From contig NZ_CP045201.1 in assembly GCF_014899185.1 (NCBI RefSeq), positions 2,701,001 through 2,765,000 on the forward strand: DNA of 64,000 nt, written 5' to 3'. The notes below the pieces were generated by a model. That model was given only the letters and a program-made list of their open reading frames with translations. It made no database searches and had not been told where the DNA came from. Made by a program: the position numbers and the translations under genes. Of the stretch, positions 15,114-24,587 are shown one piece after another. The DNA comes from Pseudooceanicola spongiae. Its GTDB lineage: Bacteria; Pseudomonadota; Alphaproteobacteria; Rhodobacterales; Rhodobacteraceae. Positions within the stretch are counted from its first letter, which is position 1. Each line of letters opens with the position of its first letter.

Positions 15114-15488
15114 ATGACAACCTGGATCACCATCTGCGACACCTGCAAGCGCGAAGGTTGGGATGCCGCCGCCGCGCAAAAGACCGATGGCGAAGTGCTG
15201 GCCGAGCGGATCGAGCCCCTCGCCGCCGCGCTTGGCGTCGCGACCCGCCGGGTGTCCTGCCTGATGGGCTGTGCGCATGGTTGCAACGTCGCGATTCAGG
15301 CGGCGGGCAAGCTCTGCTACACCTTGGGCCGCTTCGAGGGCACGGAGGAAGACGCCGCCGCCATCGCCGACTACGCCGCCCTGCACCAGGACAGCGCCAG
15401 CGGACAGGTCCCCTTTCGCCAGTGGCCACAGGGGGTGAAGGGTCATTTCGTCACGCGCCACCCGCCCCTGCCGGACGCCGCCGAATGA
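15114..15488 (+). CDS. DUF1636 family metal-binding (ferredoxin-like) protein
   Basis: 124 aa with two cysteine groups: CDTCKREG near the N terminus (Cys8, Cys11) and CLMGCAHGCN around residues 49-58. The family (DUF1636) commonly lies in cobalamin and cobalt-uptake loci and resembles thioredoxin-fold 2Fe-2S ferredoxins; the cofactor is inferred. Its stop overlaps the cobC start (ATGA), so the two are translated together. A redox role in cobalt reduction before adenosylation or chelation is plausible but unproven. Confidence 0.8.
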   Translation: MTTWITICDTCKREGWDAAAAQKTDGEVLAERIEPLAAALGVATRRVSCLMGCAHGCNVAIQAAGKLCYTLGRFEGTEEDAAAIADYAALHQDSASGQVPFRQWPQGVKGHFVTRHPPLPDAAE

Positions 15489-16426
15489 GCGACCAGCGCG
15501 ATCACGGCGGCAACCTCGACGCGGCGATCCTGCGCCACGGCGGCAGCCGCGCCGACTGGGCCGACCTCTCCACCGGCATCAACCCCGTGCCCTACCCGCT
15601 GCCCACCCTGCCGCCCGAGGCATGGACTGCCCTGCCCGACCGCACCGCGCATGATGCCCTGATCGCCGCCGCCCGCGCGGTCTGGAACGTGCCTGAAGGC
15701 CGTGCCATCCTGCCCGTGCCCGGGGCCTCCTCTGCCATCGCCCATATACCCGCGCTCGCCCCTGCGGGCCGCGTCCATATCCCCGGCCCGACCTATAACG
15801 AACACGCCGCCGCTTTCGCCCGCCTCGGCTGGCAGGTCGATGCCCTTGCCGCGCCGGGGCAGAGCGCCACCGTCCTCGTCCACCCCAACAACCCCACCGG
15901 CGCGTTCCACCACACCCTGCCGACCAGCCCCCTCACCGTGCTGGACGAAAGCTTCTGCGACGTGGCGCCAGATCGCTCCCATGTCGCCTCAGCGCCCGAC
16001 ACCACGCTGATCCTCAAAAGTTTCGGCAAGTTCTGGGGCCTCGCCGGTCTGCGCCTCGGCTTCGTCATCGGCGCGCCAGAGCGCCTCGCAAGACTGTCGG
16101 ACATGCTCGGCCCTTGGCCCGTGGCTGGCCCCGCCCTGCACATCGGCACCTGTGCACTCAGTGATACCGCATGGGCCGAGGCCACCCGCGCCCGCCTGAC
16201 AGCGGACGCCGCCCACCTAGACACCCTGATGACGCGCCACGGCGCCACCCTGACCGGCGGCACCCCGCTGTTCCGCCTCTACACAGTGCCCGACGCGGCG
16301 GCCCTGCAAACCCGCCTCGCCCGCCACCATATCTGGAGCCGGATCTTCCCCTATTCCCCCACCTGGATCCGCCTCGGCCTGCCCGCCCCGGACCGCTGGG
16401 CGCACATCGGGGCCGCCCTCGCATGA
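15485..16426 (+). CDS. cobC: L-threonine-O-3-phosphate decarboxylase (CobC/CobD type)
   Basis: 313 aa fold-type I PLP enzyme. The segments [14 protein letters not shown] and [12 protein letters not shown] are typical of the N terminus, [11 protein letters not shown] and [11 protein letters not shown] follow, and the PLP lysine is in [18 protein letters not shown]. It makes (R)-1-amino-2-propanol phosphate, the arm joining the corrin to the nucleotide loop. The start at 15485 overlaps the DUF1636 stop, and its own stop overlaps cbiB, so three genes form one translationally coupled unit. The symbol follows Pseudomonas denitrificans usage (called cobD in Salmonella). Confidence 0.92.
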   Translation: MSDQRDHGGNLDAAILRHGGSRADWADLSTGINPVPYPLPTLPPEAWTALPDRTAHDALIAAARAVWNVPEGRAILPVPGASSAIAHIPALAPAGRVHIPGPTYNEHAAAFARLGWQVDALAAPGQSATVLVHPNNPTGAFHHTLPTSPLTVLDESFCDVAPDRSHVASAPDTTLILKSFGKFWGLAGLRLGFVIGAPERLARLSDMLGPWPVAGPALHIGTCALSDTAWAEATRARLTADAAHLDTLMTRHGATLTGGTPLFRLYTVPDAAALQTRLARHHIWSRIFPYSPTWIRLGLPAPDRWAHIGAALA

Positions 16427-17331
16427 GCCATGCCGCCATCCTCACCCTCGCCCTGCTGCTCGACGCGGCTCTGGGCGAGCCGCGCTGGCTCTGGTCGCGC
16501 CTGCCGCATCCCGCCGTCCTGATGGGCCGCCTGATCGGCTGGGCGGACGAGCAGATGAACCACGGCCAATATCGCCGCCTGCGCGGCGTCGCCCTGACGC
16601 TGGTGCTGGTACTGATCGGCTGGACCCTCGGCAGCGCCATCGCCGCCCTCGGCTGGCTGCCGCAACTGATGCTGGCCGCAATCCTGCTGGCGCAGCGCAG
16701 TCTGGTCCAGCACGTCGCCGCCGTCGCCCGCGCGCTACGTATCTCCCTGCCCGAGGCGCGCCGCACCGTCGCCATGATCGTCGGGCGCGACACCGCCCAG
16801 ATGGATGGCCCCGCCGTCGCCCGCGCCGCGATTGAGAGCGCCGCCGAAAACGCCTCCGACGGAGTCGTCGCCCCGGCTTTCTGGTTCCTGATCGCGGGCC
16901 TGCCCGGTCTGCTGATCTACAAACTGATCAACACCGCTGACTCGATGATCGGCTACCGCACACCCCGACATGAGAGCTTTGGCTGGGCCGCTGCACGCCT
17001 TGATGATCTGCTCAACCTGATCCCCGCACGCCTCTCGGCCCTCGCCCTCGCCGCGCTCTCAGGTCACCTCAACGACTGGCGCGCCATCGTGACCGAGGCC
17101 AACCGCCACCGCTCTCCCAACGCCGGCTGGCCCGAAGCGGCCATGGCCCGCGCGCTGGATGTCGCCCTGTCCGGCCCGCGCGCCTACGACGGAGAGCTGC
17201 GCGATTACCCCTTCGTTCACCCCACCGGGCGCCACTTCGCCAGCGCCCGCGATATCGAGGCCGCCTGCACCCGCCTCTGGCACCTCTGGGGCTGCCTGCT
17301 GGGCGTTTCTCTGCTGGTCTGGATCCTCTGA
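16423..17331 (+). CDS. cbiB: Adenosylcobinamide-phosphate synthase, membrane protein
   Basis: 302 aa integral membrane protein with several hydrophobic helices. [20 protein letters not shown] at the N terminus, [19 protein letters not shown] and [11 protein letters not shown] are diagnostic of CbiB (CobD in the aerobic nomenclature). It attaches aminopropanol phosphate to adenosylcobyrate, the reaction after CobC, so the neighbouring order matches the pathway. The start at 16423 overlaps the cobC stop as ATGA. Confidence 0.94.
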   Translation: MSHAAILTLALLLDAALGEPRWLWSRLPHPAVLMGRLIGWADEQMNHGQYRRLRGVALTLVLVLIGWTLGSAIAALGWLPQLMLAAILLAQRSLVQHVAAVARALRISLPEARRTVAMIVGRDTAQMDGPAVARAAIESAAENASDGVVAPAFWFLIAGLPGLLIYKLINTADSMIGYRTPRHESFGWAAARLDDLLNLIPARLSALALAALSGHLNDWRAIVTEANRHRSPNAGWPEAAMARALDVALSGPRAYDGELRDYPFVHPTGRHFASARDIEAACTRLWHLWGCLLGVSLLVWIL

Positions 17332-17401
17332 TCCGGCGTCATTGCCGTTTCGCGCCCGCCTGCGTAGGTTTCGCCGAACCCTGACGCCAAGGATATGCCC
17401 G

Positions 17402-18577
17402 ATGACCCTGCGCCCCCTGCTGACCTCGCTCGCCCTGCTGGCCCCGCTCCCGGCGCTGGCACAAACCTGCGGAGGCCCCTTCGGCAGCTTCGTCCAAGGG
17501 CTGCAGCAGGAGGCGATCGCCAAGGGCCACGCCGCGGCGCAGGTCAAAGCCTTCTTCGCTTCAGCCAACTACACCCAGTCGGTCATCGACGCCGACCGCA
17601 AGCAGGGCGTCTTCCAGCTCGATTTCACCAGCTTCTCGCGCCGCCTGATCTCGCAGAACCGCCTCGACAACGGCGCGCGCAAGGCCAGGCAATACAGCGA
17701 CACCTTCGCCCGCATCCAGTCGGGCTACGGCGTGCCGCCGGGTATCCTGCTGGCCTTCTGGGCGTTCGAGACCGACTACGGCGGCTTCCAGGGCGACTTC
17801 AACACCCTGAACGCTCTGGTCACCCTCGCCCACGACTGCCGCCGCCCCGAGCTGTTCCGCCCGCAGATCTTCGCCGCACTGAAGCTCTACGAACAGGGCG
17901 ATTTCTCTCCCACAGCAACCACCGGGGCATGGGCAGGCGAGATCGGCATGGTGCAGATGCTGCCCGGCGACATCCTTGAGAACGGTGTCGACGGCGATGG
18001 CGACGGCCATGTCCGTCTCAAGACCTCGGCCCCCGACGCACTGATGTCCGGAGGCAAGATGCTGCGCGGCCTCGGCTGGGCCGCGAACCAACCCTGGCTG
18101 CAGGAAATCACCCTGCCCGCAGAAATGGACTGGTCCCAAACGGGACTGCGCACCACCCAGACCCCGGCCAAGTGGCAATCCCTCGGGGTCCAGCCCCGCT
18201 CAGGCCAATGGCAAAGCGCCAACCTGCCCGCCTCGATCATTCTGCCTCAGGGACGCCACGGCCCGGCCTTCCTCGCCTACCCCAACTTCTCGACATTGTT
18301 CGAGTGGAACCAGAGCTTTACCTACGTCCTGACCGCCGCTTATTTCGCGACCCGCCTGAGCGGTGCTCCGCTGTTCGATCCGCGCACACCCGACACAGGC
18401 CTGACCGGGCCACAGCTGAAGTCCCTGCAACAAAAGCTGCAAGCAAAAGGCTTTGACGTCGGCGGCGCCGACGGCATCCTGGGTGAAAAAAGCCGCGAGG
18501 CTGTACAAACCGTGCAGCAGCAGCTTGGCCTGCCCGCTGACGCCTGGCCCACCCCCGAGCTGCTGAACCGGCTCTGA
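17402..18577 (+). CDS. Lytic murein transglycosylase with C-terminal peptidoglycan-binding domain
   Basis: 391 aa. A signal peptide (MTLRPLLTSLALLAPLPALAQ) precedes an MltB-like SLT domain: AFWAFETDYGGFQGDFNTLNAL carries the catalytic Glu, and GEIGMVQMLPGDILENGVDGDGDG matches the MltB family. Residues about 330-391 form a PG_binding_1 domain (LQQKLQAKGFDVGGADGILG). The enzyme cleaves glycan strands to 1,6-anhydro-muramyl products in the periplasm. AAGGA lies about 8 nt before the ATG at 17402. It is not obviously linked to the cobalamin genes 70 nt upstream. Confidence 0.92.
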   Translation: MTLRPLLTSLALLAPLPALAQTCGGPFGSFVQGLQQEAIAKGHAAAQVKAFFASANYTQSVIDADRKQGVFQLDFTSFSRRLISQNRLDNGARKARQYSDTFARIQSGYGVPPGILLAFWAFETDYGGFQGDFNTLNALVTLAHDCRRPELFRPQIFAALKLYEQGDFSPTATTGAWAGEIGMVQMLPGDILENGVDGDGDGHVRLKTSAPDALMSGGKMLRGLGWAANQPWLQEITLPAEMDWSQTGLRTTQTPAKWQSLGVQPRSGQWQSANLPASIILPQGRHGPAFLAYPNFSTLFEWNQSFTYVLTAAYFATRLSGAPLFDPRTPDTGLTGPQLKSLQQKLQAKGFDVGGADGILGEKSREAVQTVQQQLGLPADAWPTPELLNRL

Positions 18578-18586
18578 ACAACACAG

Positions 18587-18655
18587 CGGAGGAGGGGCGC
18601 TGCCCCTCCCGGGCCTGCGGCCCTCCCTCCCCGGGATATTTTCAACAGGGAAACA
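18587..18655 (+). repeat. Dispersed repeat, second family, copy 2
   Basis: GGGGCGCTGCCCCTCCC hairpin followed by CCCCGGGATATTTTCAACAG and GGAAACA. Its reverse complement matches 7069-7132 over the TGTTTCCCTGTT and AAAATATCCCGGGG parts and the GGGGCAGCGCCCC hairpin. It lies just after the transglycosylase gene. Confidence 0.65.
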
Positions 18656-18672
18656 TGTCGGGGAGGCTCTTT

Positions 18673-18707
18673 GTCATCTTGCCGGAAATACTTCCGCCGG
18701 AGGCATC
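18673..18707 (+). repeat. Short dispersed palindromic element, family 1 copy 3
   Basis: GTCATCTTGCC, then GAAATACTTCCGCCGGAGGC. It lies directly after the second-family element, between the transglycosylase and smc. Confidence 0.7.
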
Positions 18708-18778
18708 CAACGCTGCGAGCCTCCATGACTTCCATGCGGGGAGACCCCGGCGAAAAAATCATAAATTGCACCGTTCAG

Positions 18779-18809
18779 ATACCGTCTTGAATACCGACCG
18801 GATACCGAC
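18779..18809 (+). repeat. Phased ATACCGAC array 1 (beside smc 3' end)
   Basis: ATACCGTC at 18779, ATACCGAC at 18791 and ATACCGAC at 18802, spaced 12 and 11 bp. It lies 15 bp beyond the smc stop codon. Equivalent arrays lie at 46501 and 61243. Confidence 0.6.
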
Positions 18810-18824
18810 GTTGGTTTACCGGCC

Positions 18825-21800
18825 TCAGGCGACCATCTGCTCAGCTTTCTTGAGATCGACCGAGACCAGCTGACTGACCCCCTGCTCCTGCATCGTCACG
18901 CCGAAAAGACGGTCCATTCGCGCCATCGTCACTGCGTGGTGCGTAATGATAAGGAATCGCGTGTCGGTGCGCCGGCACATTTCATCCAGCAGATCGCAGA
19001 ACCGTGTCACGTTGGCATCATCCAGCGGCGCATCGACTTCGTCCAGCACGCAGATCGGGGCGGGATTGGCCAGAAAGACTGCGAAGATCAATGCCATAGC
19101 GGTCAAGGTCTGCTCGCCGCCTGACAACAGGCTCAGTGTCGACAGCTTTTTGCCCGGGGGCTGACACATGATCTCGAGCCCAGCGTCAAGGGGATCCTCG
19201 CTCTCCACCAGCACCAAGTTGGCCTCACCGCCATTGAACAAATGCCTGAAAAGAAGGGAGAAGTTGCTGTTCACCTGTTCAAACGCAGTCAGCAGGCGCT
19301 CGCGACCCTCGCGGTTCAGGCCGGAAATTCCGTTGCGCAGCGCACGGATCGCCTCTTCCAGATCGGCCTTTTCCGACACCAGGGTGTCATGCTCCTCGCG
19401 CACCTCCTTGGCGTCTTCCTCAGCGCGCAGGTTGACGGCGCCGAGTGCCTCACGTTGGCGTTTCAGGCGATTCACATCGGCCTCGATCTGCTCGGAGGCC
19501 GGCATCTTTTCCACTTCGATATCAAGGCTTTCCAGCAATTGCTTCGGCGTCATTTCCTGCGCCTCAGCGATCCTTTCGGCCGCATAACTCACGGCTTCGG
19601 ACGCCGCATCGCCCCGCGCCTCGGCCCGGGCGCGCGCCTCTCGGGCTTCGCTTGCCGTGCGTTCGCTGTCGCGTTCGTTCGCCACCGCTTCGCGCAGCTG
19701 CGCCTCGGCCTCGGCCAGCAGGTCCGCAGCCCGGGCGCGCCGAGCCTCGGCCTCCTCGATGGCCTCGCTCAACTCTTCGCGGCGGGCCTCCAGTTCCTCG
19801 GGTTCGGCCATGGCTTCGCCCAGCTGGTCCTCAGCCTCGTCCCGGCGTGCGTCGAGTTCGGACATACGCCGATCCGCGCTTTCCAGCCGATGACGCCAGC
19901 CGCTTGTTTCCTTTGTGATTTCCTGGGATCGACGGGTGCGCGCCTCGCCTTCGCGGCGGATCTCGTCATGCCCGGCCCGGCGTGAGATCATAGCCATCCG
20001 CGCGGCCTCAACGGTCATGCGCAGCTGCTCGATTCCGGCGCGGGCATCGTCGAGATTTTCCAGATCCCCGACGCCTGCCTCGGCTTCCCTGAGCTGGACA
20101 CGCCCTGCCAAAGCATCTTCTTCGTGGCGTGTGACGGCGAGCCCGAGGGCCTCAAGCTTGCTCTCTGCCATATTGCGCTCGGCGTCGGCGCGGCTCATCC
20201 GGCGGGCGGCTTCGGCGAGCAGACGATCGGCATCGACACGCGCCTGACGCGCCGCTTTATCTGCGGCGGACAAAGCACTTAGCCGTTCGGTCAGCACCTC
20301 GTGGGCATCCCGGACGACCTCAGCGCGGCTCTCTGCCTGTTCCAGCTCGGCGCGCAATTCTTCCAGCCGGTTCAGCTGCTGAAGGCGCAGCGCCGCGGCA
20401 GAGGGTGCATCCTCGGCCCAGGCGCGAAAGCCGTCCCAACGCCAGAGGTCGCCCGCCACCGTGACCAGCCGTTGACCCGGTTGCAGCTGCGCCTGCAGAT
20501 CAGCCGACTGGCCTGCCTCGACCAGACCGATCTGAGAGATCCTGCGCTGCAAAACCGCGGGCACCGTGACGAAATCCGACAGGGGTACCGCGCCAAGCGG
20601 CAGCGGCTGTGCCAGATCATACGCCGGCAGCGTCACCCATCCGGAGGGCCCATCCCCCGCCACGACGGGCGCACGCAGGTCATCCGCAAGTGCCGCGCCA
20701 AGTGCCTTCTCATAGCCCGGCGCGACCTTGAGCACGTCAAGCACCTGACCGCCCTCGGAGGTGTCGCGCTGCACCAGTTTCGACAGCCCGCGCACCTCTG
20801 CATCCAGCGCATTCACCTCGCCCTCCGCCGAGGAGCGCGCGGCGCGGGCGTCGGTTTCCTCAGACTGCGCCTGCGCACGGGCGGCCTCGGCCTCGGCAAG
20901 AGTATCCTCGGCGGTCTCCACCGTGCCGCGTGCGATCTCTTCAGCCTCGACAGCGCCCTCGAACTCCTCGTCAGCACGTTCGGAAATTGCCCGGGCCTCA
21001 GCCACGGCAGCAAGGGCCTTTTCGGCCTCGGCTTCGCTGCGGGCCAGCGTCTTGCGGCTGTCATCCAGCAGGCGATGTGCCGACTGGTGACGCGCCGCGA
21101 GACGGGCAACGTCTTCTGTCAATTGCGAAAGATCCGCCTCACGATCCGTCAGGACCGAGGCGGCTTCGACAGACAACTCAGCCGCTTCGGAGAGGCGATC
21201 CGCGTGGCCGTCATGGGCCTTGGCGATTTCGCGCGCCTCCCACTCCAGCCGCTCGATCGTCTCGTTTGCGTCGCGGTTCAGCCCCGCCTCACGCTCGCGG
21301 TCCTTCACCAGCTGCTCGATCCGGTTCCTCAGCGTCATGATCGTCTGCATGGCGCGGGTCTGCTGATCGGCCAGCGCGTCACGCTGCACCACGAGGCGTT
21401 GCAGGACGGCGGCCGCAATGGCCTCTTCCTCGCGGCGGGGCGGCAGGGTCTCTTCCAGCTCGGTGCGCACACGGGCCGCGTCACGTGCATTGCGCTCTGC
21501 CTGAGAGGCCAGGGTCGCCCGTTCGCGCAACTCGGCCAGCGCCACGTTGCGCGCCTCATCCGCCTCGCGCCAGCGCCGGTAGAGCAGCAGCCCCTCGGCC
21601 TGACGCAGCTCTCCACCTATGGCGCGATAGCGGGCGGCCTGACGCGCCTGACGCTCCAGCGCTGCCAGTTGCTGGGCCAGCTGCTCGACCACGTCATCGA
21701 CGCGGGTCAGGTTCTGTTCGGCACCTTTCAGCTTCAGCTCAGCCTCATGGCGGCGCTGATAAAGGCCGGAGATCCCGGCGGCCTCTTCCAGAATGCGACG

Positions 21801-22280
21801 GCGGCTTTTCGGCTTGGCGTTGATCAGCTCGGAAATCTGCCCCTGCCGCACCAGCGCGGGCGAATGCGCGCCGGTCGAGGCATCGGCGAACAGCATCTGC
21901 ACATCGCGCGCCCGCACGTCACGGGCGTTCGCCTTATAGGCGCTGCCGACGTCGCGGGTGATGCGGCGCACGATCTCGACCTGATCCTCGTCGTTGAAAC
22001 CGGGGGGCGCGAGGCGGTCATGGTTGTCAATATGCAGGCAGACCTCGGCAAAGTTGCGCGCGGGCCGGGTCGAGGCACCGGCGAAGATCACATCCTCCAT
22101 GCCGCCGCCGCGCATAGCAGTGGGGCGATTTTCGCCCATGACCCACCGCAGCGCCTCCAGCAGGTTCGACTTGCCACAGCCGTTCGGCCCGACAACGCCG
22201 GTCAGACCTTCGCTGATGATCAGGTCGGTCGGGTCGACGAAGCTCTTGAAGCCGGTCAGCCGTAATCTGGAAAAGCGCAT
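18825..22280 (-). CDS. smc: Chromosome segregation protein SMC
   Basis: 1151 aa, the usual SMC length. The Walker A motif GPNGCGKS is at residues 31-38. Long coiled coils follow, with a hinge at about residues 510-670 (GYEKALGAALADDLRAPV). The C-terminal head has the ABC signature LSGGEQTL and Walker B with VLDEVDAPLDD. SMC dimers bind ScpAB and load at parS to condense and separate sister chromosomes. The start at 22280 gives MRFSRLRLTGFKSF, the family N terminus. It is alone on its strand between convergent and divergent plus-strand genes. Confidence 0.97.
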   Translation of the reverse strand: MRFSRLRLTGFKSFVDPTDLIISEGLTGVVGPNGCGKSNLLEALRWVMGENRPTAMRGGGMEDVIFAGASTRPARNFAEVCLHIDNHDRLAPPGFNDEDQVEIVRRITRDVGSAYKANARDVRARDVQMLFADASTGAHSPALVRQGQISELINAKPKSRRRILEEAAGISGLYQRRHEAELKLKGAEQNLTRVDDVVEQLAQQLAALERQARQAARYRAIGGELRQAEGLLLYRRWREADEARNVALAELRERATLASQAERNARDAARVRTELEETLPPRREEEAIAAAVLQRLVVQRDALADQQTRAMQTIMTLRNRIEQLVKDREREAGLNRDANETIERLEWEAREIAKAHDGHADRLSEAAELSVEAASVLTDREADLSQLTEDVARLAARHQSAHRLLDDSRKTLARSEAEAEKALAAVAEARAISERADEEFEGAVEAEEIARGTVETAEDTLAEAEAARAQAQSEETDARAARSSAEGEVNALDAEVRGLSKLVQRDTSEGGQVLDVLKVAPGYEKALGAALADDLRAPVVAGDGPSGWVTLPAYDLAQPLPLGAVPLSDFVTVPAVLQRRISQIGLVEAGQSADLQAQLQPGQRLVTVAGDLWRWDGFRAWAEDAPSAAALRLQQLNRLEELRAELEQAESRAEVVRDAHEVLTERLSALSAADKAARQARVDADRLLAEAARRMSRADAERNMAESKLEALGLAVTRHEEDALAGRVQLREAEAGVGDLENLDDARAGIEQLRMTVEAARMAMISRRAGHDEIRREGEARTRRSQEITKETSGWRHRLESADRRMSELDARRDEAEDQLGEAMAEPEELEARREELSEAIEEAEARRARAADLLAEAEAQLREAVANERDSERTASEAREARARAEARGDAASEAVSYAAERIAEAQEMTPKQLLESLDIEVEKMPASEQIEADVNRLKRQREALGAVNLRAEEDAKEVREEHDTLVSEKADLEEAIRALRNGISGLNREGRERLLTAFEQVNSNFSLLFRHLFNGGEANLVLVESEDPLDAGLEIMCQPPGKKLSTLSLLSGGEQTLTAMALIFAVFLANPAPICVLDEVDAPLDDANVTRFCDLLDEMCRRTDTRFLIITHHAVTMARMDRLFGVTMQEQGVSQLVSVDLKKAEQMVA

Positions 22281-22509
22281 TGCCTGTGCCTTTCAGGGGC
22301 GAGGGGTGATTCCTAGTGTGCTCGAAAGACTGCGGGTCAGGGGCATCGGTGTCAACGATAACGCCGCAGGATATGGGACGCCTCCTTGGGTTTTCCACAA
22401 GATATTGCGGCCATACAGGCAAAGCCCCGCCGCTCTCACGTCAAAATCGACGCAATGCCGCCTGCAATGGCGCTTGACGGCAAGGGGGCATCCACGGCAC
22501 TCCTGTCCG

Positions 22510-22702
22510 GGTACGGTTCCCCCGCGTCGGTGCAAAGCATCCAGGGGGTGAAACGGGAATGCGGAAAAGGGTGACCCACACAGGGGCCCGAACGCCGCAG
22601 CCGCCCCCGCGACTGTGACGCGGCAAGCAGCGCCTGACATGCCACTGGGTCCGCCCGGGAAGGCCAGGACTGCGCCAGAGCCGCCAGCCAGGAGACCGGC
22701 CG
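22510..22702 (+). promoter_or_regulatory. Cobalamin (AdoCbl) riboswitch
   Basis: The conserved core is readable: GGTGCAAAG near 22529, GGTGAAACGGGAATGCGG at 22547-22564, CCCCCGCGACTGTGACG at about 22604-22620, GCCACTGGG at 22641, GGGAAGG near 22657 and the B12 box AGCCAGGAGACC at 22686. Downstream, GGCCGTC and GACGGCC (22724-22742) form a stem touching the AAGGAG ribosome site of the permease gene, a plausible expression platform. It should turn off cobalt uptake and downstream genes when adenosylcobalamin is abundant. Confidence 0.93.
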
Positions 22703-22755
22703 TGCAGGAACGTAACCCATCGGGCCGTCGGGTGTGACGGCCAAGGAGACCCGAA

Positions 22756-23433
22756 ATGCATATCGAACCCGGCTTGCTTGATCCGGCCAAAATGGTCCTG
22801 TCCTACGCCACCGCCGCAGGGGCCGCCGCCTATACCGTGAAACTGGGCGTAACCGCCCTGCGCGAAAAGGGCCTCGGCTCGCTTCTGGCGCGCATCGGGG
22901 TGGGTGCTGGCGCCGTCTTCACCTTCTTCCAGCTGCTGCCGCACTTCCAGGTCGGCATCTCCGAGGTGCACTTCATCCTTGGCTCGACGCTGTTCCTGCT
23001 GCTGGGTGCCGCGCCTGCTGCCGTCGCCCTCGCCCTCGGCCTGCTGCTGCAGGGCGTCTTTTTCGCGCCCTTCGATCTGCCGCAATACGGCGCCAACGTC
23101 ACCACCCTGCTGGTGCCGCTGTTTGCCGTCAGCGCGCTGGCGAACAAGCTGATTTCCAGCGACACGCCCTATGTCGACATCAAGTACCGCGACGCCCTCG
23201 CCCTCTCGACCGCCTATCAGGGCGGTGTCGTGCTCTGGGTCGCCTTCTGGGCCTTCTACGGTCAGGGCTTCACCGCCGCGACGACCACTTCGGTCTTCAC
23301 CTTCGGTGGCGCCTACATGATGGTCGTCCTGATTGAGCCGCTGGCCGACCTCGCCGTCCTGGCCGGGGCCAAGTCGCTGCGCGGGCTGTCGAAATCCGGC
23401 CTGACCACGCCGCGCCTGTTCAACCGCGCCTGA
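22756..23433 (+). CDS. cbiM: Cobalt ECF-type permease, CbiM family
   Basis: 225 aa with about six hydrophobic helices. The N terminus MHIEPGLLDPAKM corresponds to the metal-binding MHIPDGF-type start of CbiM, where the N-terminal amine and His2 coordinate Co(II), so the start is well fixed; AAGGAG is 7 nt upstream. No CbiN, CbiQ or CbiO gene is nearby, so the energising partners are missing from the window. The upstream cobalamin riboswitch and downstream cobW-cobN-cobO support a cobalt role. Confidence 0.82.
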   Translation: MHIEPGLLDPAKMVLSYATAAGAAAYTVKLGVTALREKGLGSLLARIGVGAGAVFTFFQLLPHFQVGISEVHFILGSTLFLLLGAAPAAVALALGLLLQGVFFAPFDLPQYGANVTTLLVPLFAVSALANKLISSDTPYVDIKYRDALALSTAYQGGVVLWVAFWAFYGQGFTAATTTSVFTFGGAYMMVVLIEPLADLAVLAGAKSLRGLSKSGLTTPRLFNRA

Positions 23434-23516
23434 TCTGACACTATCGCGACACGGCGCGCCGGGGGGCCTCCCTCCGGCGCCGCTTTGCTTTTCAGCCACT
23501 CCGCAGGAGCCTCCCC

Positions 23517-24587
23517 ATGCCCGCAAAAATCCCCGCAACCGTCATCACCGGCTTCCTCGGCGCCGGCAAGACGACGCTGATCCGCCACATGCTGACCCAC
23601 GCCAAGGGCAAGCGGATCGCCCTGATCATCAACGAATTCGGCGACCTCGGTGTGGATGGCGACATCCTCAAGGGCTGCGGCGACAGCGCCTGCCGGGATG
23701 AGGACATCATGGAGCTGTCCAACGGCTGCATCTGCTGCACCGTCGCCGAAGACTTCATCCCGACGATGGAGGCCCTGCTGGCCCGCCCCGACAAGCCCGA
23801 CCATATCGTGATCGAAACCTCTGGCCTTGCGCTGCCGCAACCACTGATCCGCGCCTTCAACTGGCCCGCGATCTCGACGCAGGTGACCGTCGATGGCGTC
23901 GTCACCGTGGTCGATGGCCGCGCCGTGACCGAGGGTCGCTTTGCTCATGACGAGGCAGCCGTCTCCGCCGCCCGCGACGCCGATGACAGCATCGACCACG
24001 AAACACCCCTGTCGGAGCTCTTTGAAGACCAGCTCGCCTGTGCCGACATGATCGTCGTCAACAAGGCCGACCTGCTCTCCGAAACCGAACTGGCGCTGAC
24101 CATGGACGCGCTGAAAACCGGCGCGCGCCCCTCCGTACAGGTCGTCTCTTCCGCCATGGGTGTGCTGCCCGTCGACGTGCTTCTGGGCATGGGCATCGGC
24201 GCCGAATCCGACATGGAGGCGCGTCACGAAGTCCACCATCACCACCACGATGATGAGGATGATCACGACGACGAGGACGAGGACGATCACCACCACCACG
24301 ATCACGATGAATTCGAGAGCTTCGTCGTCACCCTGCCCGAAATCACCGACCCCAAGGCCTTCTCGGCAAAGGTCTCGGCCATCATCGCCGAACACGACAT
24401 CCTGCGCCTCAAGGGCTTCGCGGCGGTCACCGGCAAACCGATGCGCCTGACCATCCAGGCCGTCGGCCCGCGCATCGACAGCTATTTTGACCAGCCCTTC
24501 GGCACCGGGCCGCGCGAAACCCGTCTCGTGGTCATCGGTCAAACAGGCCTCGACCGCGCCGCAATCGAGACGGCCCTCGCCGCATGA
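23517..24587 (+). CDS. cobW: Cobalamin biosynthesis GTPase CobW
   Basis: 356 aa G3E-family GTPase. The P-loop GFLGAGKT is at residues 12-19, the metal-binding CICC at 71-74, and the G-domain NKAD motif near residue 180. A run of His, Asp and Glu at about residues 239-263 is a typical metal-binding insert, and the CobW C-terminal domain follows. It is thought to hand Co(II) to the CobNST chelatase in a GTP-dependent manner. It is placed between the cobalt permease and cobN, and its stop codon overlaps the next gene. Confidence 0.94.
   Translation: MPAKIPATVITGFLGAGKTTLIRHMLTHAKGKRIALIINEFGDLGVDGDILKGCGDSACRDEDIMELSNGCICCTVAEDFIPTMEALLARPDKPDHIVIETSGLALPQPLIRAFNWPAISTQVTVDGVVTVVDGRAVTEGRFAHDEAAVSAARDADDSIDHETPLSELFEDQLACADMIVVNKADLLSETELALTMDALKTGARPSVQVVSSAMGVLPVDVLLGMGIGAESDMEARHEVHHHHHDDEDDHDDEDEDDHHHHDHDEFESFVVTLPEITDPKAFSAKVSAIIAEHDILRLKGFAAVTGKPMRLTIQAVGPRIDSYFDQPFGTGPRETRLVVIGQTGLDRAAIETALAA

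Noticed and set aside
20301..22265. 654-codon plus-strand frame
   Set aside because: Antisense of smc. The smc motifs (Walker A, signature, Walker B) prove the minus strand, and the opposite frame has no family likeness.
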